From NCBI GenBank assembly GCA_963663735.2, contig CAXXHN010000002.1, forward strand, positions 1,116,001 to 1,180,000: a stretch of DNA of 64,000 bases. The letters run 5' to 3'. A program made the position numbers and the translations under genes. Shown one piece after another: positions 50,998 to 59,648 of the stretch (positions within the stretch are counted from its first letter, which is position 1; every line of letters begins with the position of its first letter). This DNA comes from G963663735 sp963663735. Its GTDB lineage: Bacteria > Acidobacteriota > UBA6911 > RPQK01 > JAPXNP01. The notes beneath the pieces were generated by a model that had not been told where the DNA came from, did no database searches, and saw nothing but the letters and a program-made list of their open reading frames with translations.

Positions 50998-52329
50998 CTA
51001 CTTTCCACTGTTATGAAAATGCCAGCCGCGGGCCACAAAATCCCAGAAATCAATGGCGCAGATATCAGCTGAAAAAGTCACAACCGATTTAAATCGCCCA
51101 GGCCATCTCCACAACCTGACAAGCGGCTTATCACAATCCAGGATCTTTTCCAGTAAAACCCTCTCCTCAGCCGGTTCAAGATTACCTCGGCAGTCCAGGT
51201 GAAGTGAACATGATCCCGGATCTACGCCTCGCGCAGTCAAAAATCCTTCTCTCTTTAAGAACTCCTCATGTTCCGCAGATGCGGAATCCGACAAACCTAC
51301 CCCGTAAAACTGCCCATGCTTCCCGGCCAGATAACCTCTCCCTGATTCGTTTTCGGCGGCTGGCTTGAGAACCAGGCTGCGGCTGATAAATTCCGATCCA
51401 TCCGTTTCTTCCTCGCCTCCGGGATTATTCAATAAAACCGTTCCCAATTCCGGCATATTCCTGAAAAAAGCAATAAACTGATCCCCTTCCCTGGATAACT
51501 CGATTCCCACTTCAGCCCTCAGCCGCCACCATTCAGCTATCTCAGATAAAGTGGCAAACCAGACACTTTCACCCTCTTTCCTGATGTTTGTTATAAGTCT
51601 CTCAACCTGTCCGGACAGCAGCAGGAAACGTTCCGGATGAAACATCAGGTGATAGATTTCACCCCTTCTGTGACACTCGCGCCAGGTTTTCAGCCAGATC
51701 TCCAGCATTTTTTCAGGATTCGTTATCCGGTAGCGGTCAATCATCAGTTCATCGTCAGGCCCGGTAACCGGGATATCGATGATCCCATTCTCTTCCCTGG
51801 GGAGACTGACCTGCTCTGCCAGAAGGTAAATATGGTACAGCTCGTTCAATTTCACAGCTGATCCATTGCCGGGCCCGGGAATGTCATTGAGAATGTACCG
51901 GCAGCTTGTCCAGCTGTACCCGGCTGATTCCAGGGCTTCAAGGGTATCCTGGTTATAGTTCAGGTAAGGCGGGCGAAATCCGGAAGGATTCAGGCCATGA
52001 CTATGAAAAACCTCCGCTCCGGTTTTTACCATTTCTTCCTGTGAATCTCTGCTGTAAAGGTCCATGCGCACATGAAAGTGTCCGTGGACAGCCAGGCAGT
52101 GACCCTGGTCTTTTAAGCGGGAGATCAGCTTCAGGTGGCGCTGAAACAGGATTCCAGTTACAAAAAAAGTTCCCTTGATGTTGTTCCCGACAAAAACCCT
52201 GCCGAATTCCTCAAGCAGCCTTAAAAACCTGCCGCGGCCGAAAGCGAACCTTTTATAGATGTCAAGCATCCTGTGAATAGCCAGAAAAATGCCTTTGGTC
52301 TTATGGATATGTTTAAGATATTTAAGCAT
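50998..52329 (-). CDS. Polysaccharide deacetylase-family protein, extended
   Basis: A 443-residue protein without a signal peptide. The N-terminal two thirds form a NodB-like domain: IKGTFFVTGILFQRHLKL, the His motif CLAVHGHFHVRMDLYSRD, GFRPPYLNYNQDTLEALESA, and a late HLMFHPERFLLL. The C-terminal 170 residues are a beta-rich extension with no match I recognise (SFSADICAIDFWDFVARGWH at the end). The first Asp-Asp metal motif is not obvious, so activity is uncertain. Its stop lies at the border of the repeat block. Confidence 0.72.
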   Translation of the reverse strand: MLKYLKHIHKTKGIFLAIHRMLDIYKRFAFGRGRFLRLLEEFGRVFVGNNIKGTFFVTGILFQRHLKLISRLKDQGHCLAVHGHFHVRMDLYSRDSQEEMVKTGAEVFHSHGLNPSGFRPPYLNYNQDTLEALESAGYSWTSCRYILNDIPGPGNGSAVKLNELYHIYLLAEQVSLPREENGIIDIPVTGPDDELMIDRYRITNPEKMLEIWLKTWRECHRRGEIYHLMFHPERFLLLSGQVERLITNIRKEGESVWFATLSEIAEWWRLRAEVGIELSREGDQFIAFFRNMPELGTVLLNNPGGEEETDGSEFISRSLVLKPAAENESGRGYLAGKHGQFYGVGLSDSASAEHEEFLKREGFLTARGVDPGSCSLHLDCRGNLEPAEERVLLEKILDCDKPLVRLWRWPGRFKSVVTFSADICAIDFWDFVARGWHFHNSGK

Positions 52330-52457
52330 TCAACCGATCCTTCAGCACTGATATTACAATACTCCCTGCAGCTAAAACAGTGTTCCAGGAGAAACCATTA
52401 ATCCGTTTCATCCCGGCATGATGCAGGGATGAAATACCATTTATCAGAAATAAAAAC

Positions 52458-53663
52458 CTAGCTTGTATACTCCCCAATCGCGTTTATGACCCTATCCAGT
52501 TGCTCAGGATTCAATCCCGGGAACATCGGCAGGGAAAGTATCCGCCCACATACTTCCTCAGTAACCGGGAGATCACCAATGGAGTATCCAAGAGAGCTGT
52601 AAGCATTCTGCAGGTGCAGGGGAACCGGGTAATGAAGCCCCGTAAAAATGTTGCGTTCCTTCAAAAATTCCATGAGTCCCTCCCGGTCAGGAACCTGGAT
52701 TACATAAAGATGATAAACATGTTTCTGGTTCTTCCCCTCCAGAGGGACTGTTACATTTTCCAGGTCTTTCAAGCCACGGGAATAAATAGAAGCCGCATTC
52801 CTTCTTTGATCATTCCATTCGGACAGGTGCCTCAGTTTTATCCTCAGAATTCCGGCCTGGATGGTATCCAGCCTCCCGTTATAACCCTCAAAATCGTGAT
52901 AATACTTACGGGCCTGCCCATGGTCTCTGAGCATGCTGATAGTTTTTGCCAGTTTTTCATCACTGGTGGTGACCGCTCCTCCTTCACCGAAAGCTCCCAA
53001 ATTTTTTCCGGGATAAAAACTGAATGCCGCAGCCCTTGCCAGGGATCCGGCTTTCTTCCAGGAACCCCCATCGCCTTCCGCGCTTCGGTACTCGGCGCCA
53101 TGGGCCTGGCAGGAGTCTTCCAGAACCTGCAGGCCAAACTCCCGGGCAATCTCAAGTATTGAATCCATCTCAGCCGGCTGTCCGTAAAGGTGTACCGGAA
53201 TAATGCAGCTCACCCTCCTGCCGTCACTTTTCCTGGAGAGCATACCGGAGACCTTGTCAAAATCACATTGGGTTTCCACATAATTTCTCAGAAGTCCCGG
53301 GTCCAGGTTGTAGGAAACAGGATCAATATCAATAAACTCGGGGACAGCGCCAACCTGGCTCACCGCTTCAGTAGTGGCGATAAATGTGTGAGCAACCGTT
53401 ATTACTACATCCCCTTCACGAACTCCCATAGCCTTCAGGGCGAATCTGAGAGCGTCAGTTCCACTGTTTACGCCTACGCAGTATTCAGTTCCGCAAAACT
53501 CTGCAAACTCCCTTTCAAACCCCTCAACTTCAGGCCCGCCGACGAACCACCCTGTTTTTACAGCCTGATGAAAAATATCCTGAAGCTCAGGCAGTAAATC
53601 TTTATGCAGGTTAACCAAATCCAAAAAGGGAACTTTGTCCATAATTTCCATTAAAAATTCCAA
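52458..53663 (-). CDS. WbpE-like sugar aminotransferase (DegT/DnrJ/EryC1), set 2
   Basis: A PLP-dependent sugar aminotransferase of about 394-401 residues. It opens VPFLDLVNLHKDLLPELQDI, has GVNSGTDALRFALKAMG, the cofactor Asp in LEDSCQAHGAEY and the PLP lysine in SFYPGKNLGAFGEGGA. An insert of about 20 residues (RSAEGDGGSWKKAGSLAR region) distinguishes it from the set 1 enzyme at 27428. The ATG at 53642 gives the usual family N-terminus; the ATG at 53663 adds seven residues. It belongs with the acetyltransferase at 53823 and the dehydrogenase at 54593 on the same strand. Confidence 0.9.
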   Translation of the reverse strand: MEFLMEIMDKVPFLDLVNLHKDLLPELQDIFHQAVKTGWFVGGPEVEGFEREFAEFCGTEYCVGVNSGTDALRFALKAMGVREGDVVITVAHTFIATTEAVSQVGAVPEFIDIDPVSYNLDPGLLRNYVETQCDFDKVSGMLSRKSDGRRVSCIIPVHLYGQPAEMDSILEIAREFGLQVLEDSCQAHGAEYRSAEGDGGSWKKAGSLARAAAFSFYPGKNLGAFGEGGAVTTSDEKLAKTISMLRDHGQARKYYHDFEGYNGRLDTIQAGILRIKLRHLSEWNDQRRNAASIYSRGLKDLENVTVPLEGKNQKHVYHLYVIQVPDREGLMEFLKERNIFTGLHYPVPLHLQNAYSSLGYSIGDLPVTEEVCGRILSLPMFPGLNPEQLDRVINAIGEYTS

Positions 53664-53822
53664 TCAGCATGATTTAAGTTGTTTTTATAACTGAGGCTCT
53701 TCTCCAAACCACAAAACGTTTCATAAAAATCATATATAAAAGGCGGGTTAACAAAAAGCGTTATTAACCGGAAGCGGCACGGCCATTATCAGCCCGCTGG
53801 TTCTTACAGCAAAATCTCCAGT

Positions 53823-54302
53823 CTAAAGCACCCTCATGATGCGGGCCGGATTCCCGGCTACCACTGTCCGGGCGGGAACATCCCTGGTGACAACTGCTCC
53901 GGCTCCGACCATGGCGCCTTCACCAACGGTTATGCCCGAGAGTATGGTAGCCCCTGAGCCGATTGACGATCCCCTCCTGATCAGCGTTTTTTCCACGACC
54001 CAGTCCGCCTCGGTCTGCAGGGAGCCGTTCTCTGCTGTGGCCCTGGGATAGGCATCATTGATAAAAACCACCCCATGCCCGACAAACACCTCATCCTCAA
54101 TCGTAACACCTTCGCAAATGAAAGTATGGCTGGATATCTTGCAATTATTTCCCACGGACGCGTTTTTCTGAATTTCAACAAATGCCCCGATCTTGCTGTT
54201 ATCCCCTATCCGGCAGCCGTAGAGATTTATGAATTTACCCAGGTAAACATTGTTACCCAGCTGTACGTCAGGAGCTACGCTCCTGGTTTCAGATTCTTCC
54301 AT
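53823..54302 (-). CDS. WbpD-like sugar N-acetyltransferase (hexapeptide repeat), set 2
   Basis: A 159-residue left-handed beta-helix acetyltransferase with hexapeptide turns (VQLGNNVYLGKFINLYGCRI, IGAFVEIQKNASVGNNCKI) and the closing VGAGAVVTRDVPARTVVAGN. It is about 40 residues shorter than the set 1 copy at 26792, lacking that protein's N-terminal part. I favour the ATG at 54302 because AGAGG lies nine bases upstream; the ATG at 54311 directly abuts that site. It should acetylate the 3-amino group of the UDP sugar. Confidence 0.85.
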   Translation of the reverse strand: MEESETRSVAPDVQLGNNVYLGKFINLYGCRIGDNSKIGAFVEIQKNASVGNNCKISSHTFICEGVTIEDEVFVGHGVVFINDAYPRATAENGSLQTEADWVVEKTLIRRGSSIGSGATILSGITVGEGAMVGAGAVVTRDVPARTVVAGNPARIMRVL

Positions 54303-54311
54303 TCCGATCAT

Positions 54312-54592
54312 CCTCTGTAATAAGTTCTCTTTTAAAACCTAAATTCCCGACCACTTCGAACTTCTCAAATCTCCGATCGCAGCTCCGGTGGGTGGCTCCT
54401 TTGATCCCAGGGTTCGCTATCGCTCACCCAGGGCTATTTTACTGCCGTCCCTCCGGGACTTTCTTCGGCCAAACAGGCTGGTACCTGCCGCACCTCCGGA
54501 ACTCTCACCGGGATGCCGCCTTCGGCGTCGTTAATTTAAAAAGTTTACCAGTGTCCTGGCGGTTCAATCCGCAATCGTCAATCTACAATCTG
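54312..54592. repeat. Composite intergenic repeat block inside set 2
   Basis: The gap between the WbpD-like and WbpB-like genes holds hairpin module C-like sequence at 54404-54435, module D at 54434-54460 (GTCCCTCCGGGAC hairpin at 54447-54459), a GCCGCCTTCGGCG hairpin near 54513-54525, and a heptamer array at 54566-54593 (AATCCGC AATCGTC AATCTAC AATCTGC). The array runs up to the stop codon of the dehydrogenase gene. No coding signal was seen. Confidence 0.8.
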
Positions 54593-55612
54593 CTAAAACG
54601 ATACCGGAACCACCCCGCCCCTGCTCTTCAGGGAAAGGTCCGCGGCTTCCAGCATCTTGATGATGCGCCAGCCGGAGATGCCGTCATTAAAAGGTTTTTC
54701 GCCTTTTTCAATACATTCTATGAAATACTGCGTCTCTACCTTCAGGGCTTCGATATTCTCTACCCGTGGAACGATCAGGTCGCCCTGCCGGTAACTTACC
54801 AGAAGGTCATAAATCCCAGACCGGCCATTCTGGCTCGACACGTCCACACCCTTGTCATATAACCTGATCTTTTCATCCGGCTCCAGGTCATTCCAGACCA
54901 GCATTTTTCTCTCTCCGCCAAACAGGGTGGCGCGCACCTTGACCGGGGAAAGCCAGTTCACGCTGATATGGGCAATGACATTATCAGGAAAATAAAGGGT
55001 AAGGTAGGCCATCTCCTCATATTCACTGAAATGGTGAGCCCCGGTGACAACCAGGGCTTCAGGGTCAGCTGTCATGAGATAGTCCATGATCGACAAATCA
55101 TGCGGAGCCAAGTCCCAGACTACATTGGAATCATGCTGAAAAAGACCCAGGTTGACCTTGGTGGCATCGTAATAAAGCAGTTTTCCCAGGGCGCCCTGCT
55201 CCAGGTATTCCTTGATTTTTTTCACCGCCCCAGTGAAAAGAAAGGTGTGGTCCACCATTATTACCAGGCGTTTCTGTTCGGCCAGGTTTATCAGTTTTTC
55301 GGCTTCGGCTGAAGTAGCGGTGAAAGGTTTTTCAACAAAAACATGTTTCCCCCGCTCCAGCGCGTATTTCGCCAGTTCAAAATGAGTTGACATCGGAGTT
55401 ATCACTGCAACCGCGTCTATCTCTGCTGAATCTATCATCTCCTGGGGATTGGAGAAAGTTTTTACTGACGGATACTGTTTTGCAGCCCGGGCCAGGTTGG
55501 TTTCACTGTAATCAGCCACCGCCTGCAGCCTGCAGCCGGAAGCGGTGGAAAAATTTCTAGCGATATTCGGACCCCAGTATCCATAACCAATAACACCTAT
55601 GTTGATCATCAT
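54593..55612 (-). CDS. WbpB/WlbA-like sugar dehydrogenase (Gfo/Idh/MocA), set 2
   Basis: A 339-residue NAD-dependent oxidoreductase. The Rossmann motif is IGVIGYGYWGPNIARNF, the EKPFTATSAEAEKLI segment contains the conserved Lys, and VNLGLFQHDSNVVWDLAPHD is the substrate-side motif of the WlbA/WbpB group. GGAGAG before a tandem ATGATG at 55609-55612 fixes the start; an upstream ATG at 55636 is not preceded by a site. With the two genes downstream it repeats the B-D-E pathway for a 3-amino (diacetamido) UDP sugar. The sequence is clearly diverged from the set 1 enzyme. Confidence 0.88.
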   Translation of the reverse strand: MMINIGVIGYGYWGPNIARNFSTASGCRLQAVADYSETNLARAAKQYPSVKTFSNPQEMIDSAEIDAVAVITPMSTHFELAKYALERGKHVFVEKPFTATSAEAEKLINLAEQKRLVIMVDHTFLFTGAVKKIKEYLEQGALGKLLYYDATKVNLGLFQHDSNVVWDLAPHDLSIMDYLMTADPEALVVTGAHHFSEYEEMAYLTLYFPDNVIAHISVNWLSPVKVRATLFGGERKMLVWNDLEPDEKIRLYDKGVDVSSQNGRSGIYDLLVSYRQGDLIVPRVENIEALKVETQYFIECIEKGEKPFNDGISGWRIIKMLEAADLSLKSRGGVVPVSF

Positions 55613-55636
55613 CTCTCCTCGGACTTCCCAAATCAA

Positions 55637-56412
55637 AATTTAACTGTTTATTCCAGCTATTTAATGGGTCTAGGATAAAGCAGGCATCCGACAATTAGAT
55701 TGACGATTGCCAATTGATATCCCTTAAATTAACTGTGGTCGCTCCGATACTCGGACCGGTGCCGTTTAAGCGGCGCATTCAAGCTTGCAAGACATTTTTA
55801 TCAAACAACTCAGGCAATCTCATTACAAAAATATCAGGGAAAGGAGGGCTCACTGGAGCGGGACAACAGCCTTCCGCGAGAGAGCGCTTTTTTCTTTCGC
55901 AGCAGCACTGCATAACCTCCTGGCGGAGCGGAAACTGGCAGTTTCCGACTACACCTACCGGCATGAAACCTTCGACTTGCCACCCGCGGCGGAAAATTAT
56001 GAATCAAAGAATTAGAAATCTGAAAATCAATATCCTTAGTAACAGGAATAATTGTATTGAAATAATCGATGCAGATACCGACCGCGGCACCGATAGAAAA
56101 TGGGAACATCGGACCAATGGCTGATGGTGGCCTGAATGCCCAGCCGCATCAAGGCTGGAGGCTTGGCATGGAGCAACCCATGGTTCGCTGCCGCTCACAC
56201 CCTGGGTTAGGAAGGGACTAAAAGGTCGGAATCCCTGGTGACACAGGGTAAGTGCTCCCGGCGAGATTCGCTATTCAAACTGCACTGGCTGGACCCGGGA
56301 AAATTTCCAAAAGAAAAATCTGGAGCTGGAAGCTCCAGCAACATCAGGGCAAAAAAAAGGCAGGCCGGATGGCCTGCCAATCTTGTGTCTTGAATCAAGG
56401 AATAAAAATCTG
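55637..56412. repeat. Repeat-rich spacer (about 780 bases), no gene seen
   Basis: Modules seen are heptamer-type words at 55692-55718 (GATTGACGATTGCCAATTG) and 55994-56027 (AATTATG AATCAAA GAATTAG AAATCTG); hairpin family B at 55930-55946 (GGAAACT-GGC-AGTTTCC); CCGGCATGAAACCTTCGACT at 55958-55977, also at 18797; module C-like hairpin at 56175-56208; and a GGAGCT/AGCTCC hairpin at 56320-56338. The promoter of the set 2 operon should be near 55640-55700. Apparent frames here are short and have no family features. Confidence 0.75.
55930..55946 (+). repeat. Hairpin module B, copy 2
   Basis: GGAAACT-GGC-AGTTTCC followed by GACTA. Read on the other strand, 18568-18584 is GGAAGCT-GGC-AGCTTCC followed by GACTA. 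The A-T pair here replaces a G-C pair there, so the stem is conserved while its sequence changes. A looser copy is CTGGAGCT-GGA-AGCTCCAG at 56320-56338. Confidence 0.8.
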
Positions 56413-57525
56413 CTAATAAGCACCGTCACCTTTGAACATAGCCCAGGGTGTCCTGATTATCAGCTTGATATCCTTCCAGACGGACCAACCTCGGGCATAT
56501 CTCAAATCCATACGGACCATGTCGTCGAAAGTAGTCCGGTTACGTGAGTGGACCTGCCAGAGTCCGGTCAGCCCCGGCTTGACTTCCAGGACCCTGGCCT
56601 TGTGCCAGGTGTCATACTTTTCAATCTCGTAAGGCAGTGGGGGTCTTGGGCCTACCAGGGAAATATCGCCTTTCAGAACGTTGATAAACTGGGGAAGCTC
56701 ATCAAGGCTCAGCTTGCGAAGAATTCTGCCGACTGGGGTTACGCGAGAATCTGAAGTTATTTTAAATACGCCATTGTCATCCAGCTTCTCTGAACTGCCC
56801 TTGATAAACTGTTCCACATAAGCTTCATGTACCGCCGTCCCGGCCCCCTGATACATGGATCTGAATTTATACAGGGTAAATTCTTTATTCAACTGCCCCT
56901 GGCGTATCTGGGTATGGAAAGCCGGCCCTTTAGATGTAAGTTTCACCAGGGCAGCAAGGAAAATCATAAGGGGGGCAAGAAATGGAAGCAAAACCAGGGA
57001 TACGGTTATATCCAGTCCCCGCTTCAAGAAAGAAGAAACCTTGTAATGCAGGTCTGAGGATAATATTTCCGGATAAAAAACCCGGTTGAACGATTCCCTG
57101 GACATCTTTTCGTTGGATGCGGGATAGATATGTATTTCCAGGTTTATTCTTTTATAAATATCCTCTTCAAAAACAGCACGAAGTTCATTTTCAATCTTCT
57201 GCTGAATTGAACCTATAACCGATTCCATCCGGTGGATTCCAAACTCGGTAAGAATAACCCCGAACACACTCTCTTTGGTATGCCAACCGATTACATCGGT
57301 TTCACGAAGGCATCCGGAAAGGACAAGAAACGCCATATCGGACAGAACCGGGTCCAGGTGTTTTCCATCCTTTTTCAAGCCGCTTACATCAAGAGTTGCC
57401 AAGGCGAAAGAGCGTTTTGACCTGTCTGCTCTTTTACGTTCCAGAGCAAGCATGCGCTTGAAGCTCAGTTCGTCCAACAGTGAATCAAATAAATATGATC
57501 TGCTCGGCCATTCTTTTTCAACCAT
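56413..57525 (-). CDS. Polyprenyl-phosphate sugar transferase with degenerate GGDEF-like N-terminus
   Basis: The C-terminal 200 residues are a WbaP/EpsL-type initiating transferase. It has the membrane helix LVLLPFLAPLMIFLAALVKL, FHTQIRQGQLNKEFTLYKFR, LRKLSLDELPQFINVLKGDI (catalytic Asp-Glu), SLVGPRPPLPYEIEKY and KPGLTGLWQVHSRNRTTFDD. It puts the first sugar phosphate on undecaprenyl phosphate. About 130 N-terminal residues look like a diguanylate-cyclase fold (LLDELSFKRMLALERKRA, ATLDVSGL, RETDVIGWHTKESVFGVIL) in which the GGDEF loop is replaced by HTKESVF, so it is probably a regulatory remnant. The start is taken at 57525 (AGGG six bases upstream); 57609 is possible. Confidence 0.87.
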   Translation of the reverse strand: MVEKEWPSRSYLFDSLLDELSFKRMLALERKRADRSKRSFALATLDVSGLKKDGKHLDPVLSDMAFLVLSGCLRETDVIGWHTKESVFGVILTEFGIHRMESVIGSIQQKIENELRAVFEEDIYKRINLEIHIYPASNEKMSRESFNRVFYPEILSSDLHYKVSSFLKRGLDITVSLVLLPFLAPLMIFLAALVKLTSKGPAFHTQIRQGQLNKEFTLYKFRSMYQGAGTAVHEAYVEQFIKGSSEKLDDNGVFKITSDSRVTPVGRILRKLSLDELPQFINVLKGDISLVGPRPPLPYEIEKYDTWHKARVLEVKPGLTGLWQVHSRNRTTFDDMVRMDLRYARGWSVWKDIKLIIRTPWAMFKGDGAY

Positions 57526-57609
57526 CACTAACCCTAACTGGCGTACGTTCGTCCATAACGTTTTTCGCCAGACTGCAACATTATATGTCCAACTTGGCGA
57601 AAATAACAA

Positions 57610-58301
57610 ATAAAATCTACATTCCCGCTTTTTCAGCTTCCTGATTGCCTGGGACCGGGTAATCGCCCAGGACTTTTATCTCTAGTGGTTGCAATTCAGA
57701 TTCCAAAAAAACGCCAATTATGCATTTTTACTCCATTTTTCCTAAAACACCCTGTTATTTGCCGTATTTTAACTTTCAAGGTCCAGATTCACTCTACAAT
57801 CAACACTGTTTCCAGGAGCTCGACCTCCCTAAACTATGTATCAAAATTCATAATGATGGAACCTGTTCCCTATAATTACCCATAATCAGGCTGGAGTAAA
57901 AAGAGAACATTCCATCCCGACACCATCCAGTATGATGAAATTAATGTCTATGTTTCAGCCGGAAATTATTTAAAATTTAAATCCTTGTTATTACGCCGAA
58001 ACTACCACTTGCGTATAGTTCCAGGCAACAGCTGGTGAGACACACCTCAGGATTTGATCAGGATTTCGAGTTTTTTATTTGAGATTTCCCGCCGCAGTCG
58101 GGTTTCGGTAACGGCATCAATGATTTCAATACTATAGATCCATCGATTACGGGTACCTATGTCTTGATTGATCCCCAGGGTATTTAACTGAGTATTTAGG
58201 ATTTCGGATTTAGAATTTCCCCGCAGGGGACTGAGCCTGTCGCCCGGGTATGCTATAAGTCACTGTTATAGGTATCTTTTCCAAATAAACAGGAGAGAAG
58301 G
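57610..58301. other. Divergent spacer (about 690 bases) between sugar transferase and exosortase
   Basis: Promoters for both divergent genes should be here. I see no clear GG-N10-GC element on either strand. A heptamer array lies at 58193-58220 (GGATTTC GGATTTA GAATTTC) running into CCCCGCAGGGG, with a looser one near 58061-58090. A short inverted repeat CTATAA...TTATAG at about 58252-58270 sits 30-50 bases before the exosortase ATG and could be an operator. No credible gene. Confidence 0.5.
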
Positions 58302-59192
58302 ATGATCAAGAAAATCAGAGGTATCCTTGACCAAATGACCGAAATAAACAGTTCAAGAAGGCACTTGCTTTTTCTCGCTCTTGCCCTGGCCTTTACTCTA
58401 CTGTTTCTACCTGCTCTGATCAGGTTATACAGCCTCTCAGTATCCAGCGAGATGTACTCGCACCTGGTCCTGATCCCGTTGGTATCGATTTACCTGGTAT
58501 ACCTGAGAAGAAAAGAGGCTTTCTCGGTTGGACACCCAGGTGCTTCCTGGTTTCTGCTGGTACTGGCAGCGGCAGCGGTCCTGTTCCTGGCTGCTGGAAC
58601 AATAACATCAGACCTGTCTCTATTAACAGCTTCTTACGTTTTCTTCCTCTGGACGGGTTTCCTCTTTTTTTACGGCATCATCTCCCTCAGGGCGGTTTTG
58701 TTTCCTCTCTTTTTCCTTGTTTTCCTGGTTCCTATTCCAGCCCAGGTGTTGGAATGGTTGATCGGAATCCTCCTCTGGGGCTCTGATCATGTGTCAGCCT
58801 TCTTTTTTTCGCTGATCGGTATACCCTTCATGCATGAAGAGTACGTCTTCAGGCTTCCCCGCCTGTCCATCTATATCGCCCCTGAATGCAGCGGTATCCG
58901 GTCAAGCACCGCCCTTTTCCTGACCGCGCTGCTGGCTGACTACCTGATACTCAGCAAGTGGTGGTCCAGGACCCTGCTGATGGCTGCGGTTTTTCCCCTG
59001 GCGGTTTTCAAAAATGGGCTCCGAATCGTTACGCTTTCCATGCTGGCGATTTATGTTGACCCGGGATTCATGTCCGGCAACCTCCATCGCAAGGGAGGAT
59101 TTGTTTTTTTCGGCATCACCCTGCTGGTTATGGGTTTGATCCTGATGCTGCTCAGGAAATCGGAAGGCTGTTTCGGCAAGAAGAGAACCTAG
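58302..59192 (+). CDS. Exosortase (short form)
   Basis: A 296-residue integral membrane protein with about eight helices and the exosortase catalytic triad: Cys196 in APECSGIRSS, Arg241 in KNGLRIVTLS and His262 in GNLHRKGG. These residues cleave PEP-CTERM proteins at the sorting motif, by analogy with sortase. The protein has only the core domain and no fused EpsI-like C-terminus, so it is not the long XrtA layout; I cannot assign a subtype. Its presumed substrate is encoded 45 kb away at 12419, with the polysaccharide locus between them. Confidence 0.93.
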   Translation: MIKKIRGILDQMTEINSSRRHLLFLALALAFTLLFLPALIRLYSLSVSSEMYSHLVLIPLVSIYLVYLRRKEAFSVGHPGASWFLLVLAAAAVLFLAAGTITSDLSLLTASYVFFLWTGFLFFYGIISLRAVLFPLFFLVFLVPIPAQVLEWLIGILLWGSDHVSAFFFSLIGIPFMHEEYVFRLPRLSIYIAPECSGIRSSTALFLTALLADYLILSKWWSRTLLMAAVFPLAVFKNGLRIVTLSMLAIYVDPGFMSGNLHRKGGFVFFGITLLVMGLILMLLRKSEGCFGKKRT

Positions 59193-59648
59193 ACTCGAGC
59201 CCTCTCTCCCCAGCGATCCCCGGAAGTACCAGGATAGACAAAAAACGAAGCAGATACCTTAAAATCAGGAATATCCGGTCCCGGATTGAGAATTTTAGAA
59301 GCTCTTTTTTTGGACGATTTTATGAATCCAGCTAATCATTTAGATATCTGGATACATACTTTATTACCTGATTACTCACTCCTTCCTGCCAATATTGAAA
59401 TGTAATTATTCTCTGTAAGAATCTGATTCGAAAACATTTTTATGGGAGGAGTGACTATTATCACAGGAAAATCTCAGTTTGGTTTGTATATTGCCTTATT
59501 AAGTAACAAGGAAAACAGAGAAATGACTCTGCGGGATCCAATCATTTGTCGAGATGTTTCAAGTTTTCCAATAAAATCGAAGGTTCTGATTTAAAATGGT
59601 GTCAGCAGGATCGTAAGGGCGTCCCCTGAAGACCAACAGGATAAAAAA
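59193..59648. other. Spacer upstream of the tandem-95 protein gene
   Basis: About 456 bases between the exosortase stop and the next ATG. It contains a candidate -24/-12 promoter at 59480-59495. A frame of 50 codons starting ATGGGAGGAGTGACT at about 59447 is open but has no recognisable features. No palindromic modules or heptamer arrays were seen here, unlike most long spacers of the window. Confidence 0.5.
59480..59495 (+). promoter_or_regulatory. Candidate sigma-54 promoter of the tandem-95 protein gene
   Basis: TGGTTTGTATATTGCC has GG at 59481-59482 and GC at 59493-59494 with ten bases between, and a good TTGC half, but the first half is TGGTTTG rather than TGGCACG. It lies about 155 bases before the ATG, a spacing similar to that of the PEP-CTERM gene. 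If real, PrsR could control both genes. Chance matches of this quality are not rare in this AT-rich spacer. Confidence 0.4.

Noticed and set aside
57685..57885. 66-codon frame in the spacer before the exosortase
   Set aside because: No ribosome-binding site and no family resemblance; mixed composition typical of a spacer.
59447..59596. 50-codon frame starting ATGGGAGGAGTGACT
   Set aside because: Open, with GGGAGGAG present, but that run lies inside the frame rather than before the start. The product has no recognisable features and would overlap the candidate sigma-54 promoter.
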